A stretch of 30,280 nucleotides of DNA from Fragilariopsis cylindrus CCMP1102. Taxonomy: Eukaryota > Bacillariophyta > Bacillariophyceae > Bacillariales > Bacillariaceae. Position numbers and translations under genes: made by a program. Below the pieces are notes generated by a model. It saw only the letters and a list, made by a program, of their open reading frames with translations, was not told where the DNA came from and searched no databases. Location of the stretch: positions 1 to 30,280 of the forward strand of contig FMBT01000643.1 in NCBI GenBank assembly GCA_900095095.1, given 5' to 3'. Shown piece after piece: positions 29,570 to 30,280 of the stretch (its first letter is position 1; each line of letters begins with the position of its first letter).

Positions 29570-29650
29570 TAGAACTCCAACTGGTACTCCAACTCCAACT
29601 GGAACTCCAACTGGTACTCCAACTCCAACTGGTACTCCAACTGGTACTCT
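29570..29650 (+). repeat. Minisatellite of ACTCCAACTGGT-type units
   Basis: About seven units alternating between 12 and 6 bp. An open frame across it (29475-29675) reads TPTGTPTP repeats, but there is no signal peptide or conserved flank. I treat it as a repeat rather than a gene. Confidence 0.7.
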
Positions 29651-30134
29651 AACAAATAGACAGACTTTCAAATAATACAGTACTGTAAAATCTCGCTTAT
29701 TTTTATTTTTTCGTACATACGCATTTTGTGGTTAGATTTTAAGGGTTCAACGCGCTTTTATCGGCGTAATAATTCCTCGTTAGCGCGTGCGAATTTATCG
29801 ACTTTACAGCCCTTTGTTCTTCATAATTAATTTGTATATGCCTTCGCGATCAAGGAAATATTTATTTAGATTTAAAAAAAGAACGGCAAGATCGGCAATT
29901 TATCATGGAGAATTTGAAAAATATTGAATTGACATGCATTACTTACCTCATATCTCTCAACTAAGTCATTTATTGTTACGTGAAGTAAATAATAAAGCTT
30001 GCATACCCTTAACAGAAAAGAATTAATCAATCCATCGGGCAAGACATGACTCATCTCCAGGAGAATCTATTAGACTACGAGCGACTCGACTCCCTCAGAG
30101 GCTAGATATAATATATATATCATTGGCGATGAAA

Positions 30135-30181
30135 AGCAAACGATAGGAATTTTCTGCATGCGTTGAGCAAACGATAGGAAT
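30135..30181. repeat. Direct repeat of 16 bp
   Basis: AGCAAACGATAGGAAT occurs at 30135-30150 and again at 30166-30181, 31 bp apart. Confidence 0.85.
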
Positions 30182-30191
30182 CACGACTCAT

Positions 30192-30213
30192 TGCATGCAT
30201 ATTGATGCATGCA
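30192..30213. repeat. Perfect 9-bp inverted repeat with 4-base loop
   Basis: TGCATGCAT, then ATTG, then ATGCATGCA. It could form a small hairpin or be a dimeric protein-binding site. No gene is next to it within the window. Confidence 0.75.
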
Positions 30214-30280
30214 CGTGTTGAGATAAAATATTATATAACCTGCTGCACAGTATGATTGATTTGATTCATTCGATCCTGGA

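Larger units (their letters stand above)
28769..30280. other. Non-coding stretch at the right end
   Basis: No gene I can support in about 1.5 kb. It holds a short Pro/Thr-coding minisatellite (29570-29650), CGT-rich simple repeats near 29350-29375, a 16-bp direct repeat (30135-30181) and a perfect hairpin (30192-30213). These repeats are listed separately where worth noting. Confidence 0.55.

Overview
The window looks like nuclear DNA of a diatom or a closely related stramenopile alga. The coding regions are compact and AT-rich. Spliceosomal introns have GTAAGT or GTACGT donors. There are secreted proteins built from Pro/Thr repeats, a protein with a secondary-plastid signal (Thr-Ala-Phe after a signal peptide) followed by a twin-arginine lumen signal, and a Ty1/copia element of the style common in diatoms. 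The species cannot be fixed from sequence alone.

Layout. 1-671: AT-rich DNA with a diverged direct repeat. 672-1565 (+): secreted protein with a weak dirigent/allene-oxide-cyclase-like C-terminus. 2787-3895 (-): three-exon peptide-methionine sulfoxide reductase A. 4596-6138 (+): three-exon type-I-like metacaspase, divergent from MsrA across about 700 bp. 6701-8485 (-) and 9793-10922 (-): two tandemly duplicated secreted Pro/Thr-repeat proteins. The first has gained an acidic 8-residue-repeat tail. The second has a simpler exon structure and two homopolymer frameshifts. 12722-14574: a degenerate tandem array with monomers of about 190 bp. A 5'-truncated LINE-like element (about 14575-16895) interrupts it, keeping only RNase H, a zinc-finger-like region and a basic tail. 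18350-19615 (-): predicted thylakoid-lumen cyclophilin-like protein. 19804-26810: complete Ty1/copia retrotransposon on the minus strand, with two LTRs of 265 bp that look identical and a 5-bp target duplication. 27171-28768 (+): PUB-UBX protein of the p97/Cdc48 cofactor type, with its frame broken several times. 28769-30280: non-coding DNA with small repeats.

How it fits together. The host genes suggest redox repair, regulated proteolysis, lumenal folding and cell-surface proteins, but there is no operon-like unit. The copia element lies in what was a gap of about 540 bp between the divergent cyclophilin-like and PUB-UBX genes, so it separates two promoters.

The most striking pattern is in that copia element. 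Its LTRs appear identical, as in a recent insertion, yet its single gag-pol frame is broken six times. Every break is a -1 shift and each can be explained by loss of one G or C, five of them from a run of two or more. This suggests consensus errors, or less likely some biological cause. I found no clear new biological system. The best leads are the duplicated protease-active-site motif inside gag, the minisatellite-born acidic tail, and a reading frame on the minus strand of the satellite that recurs between monomers.
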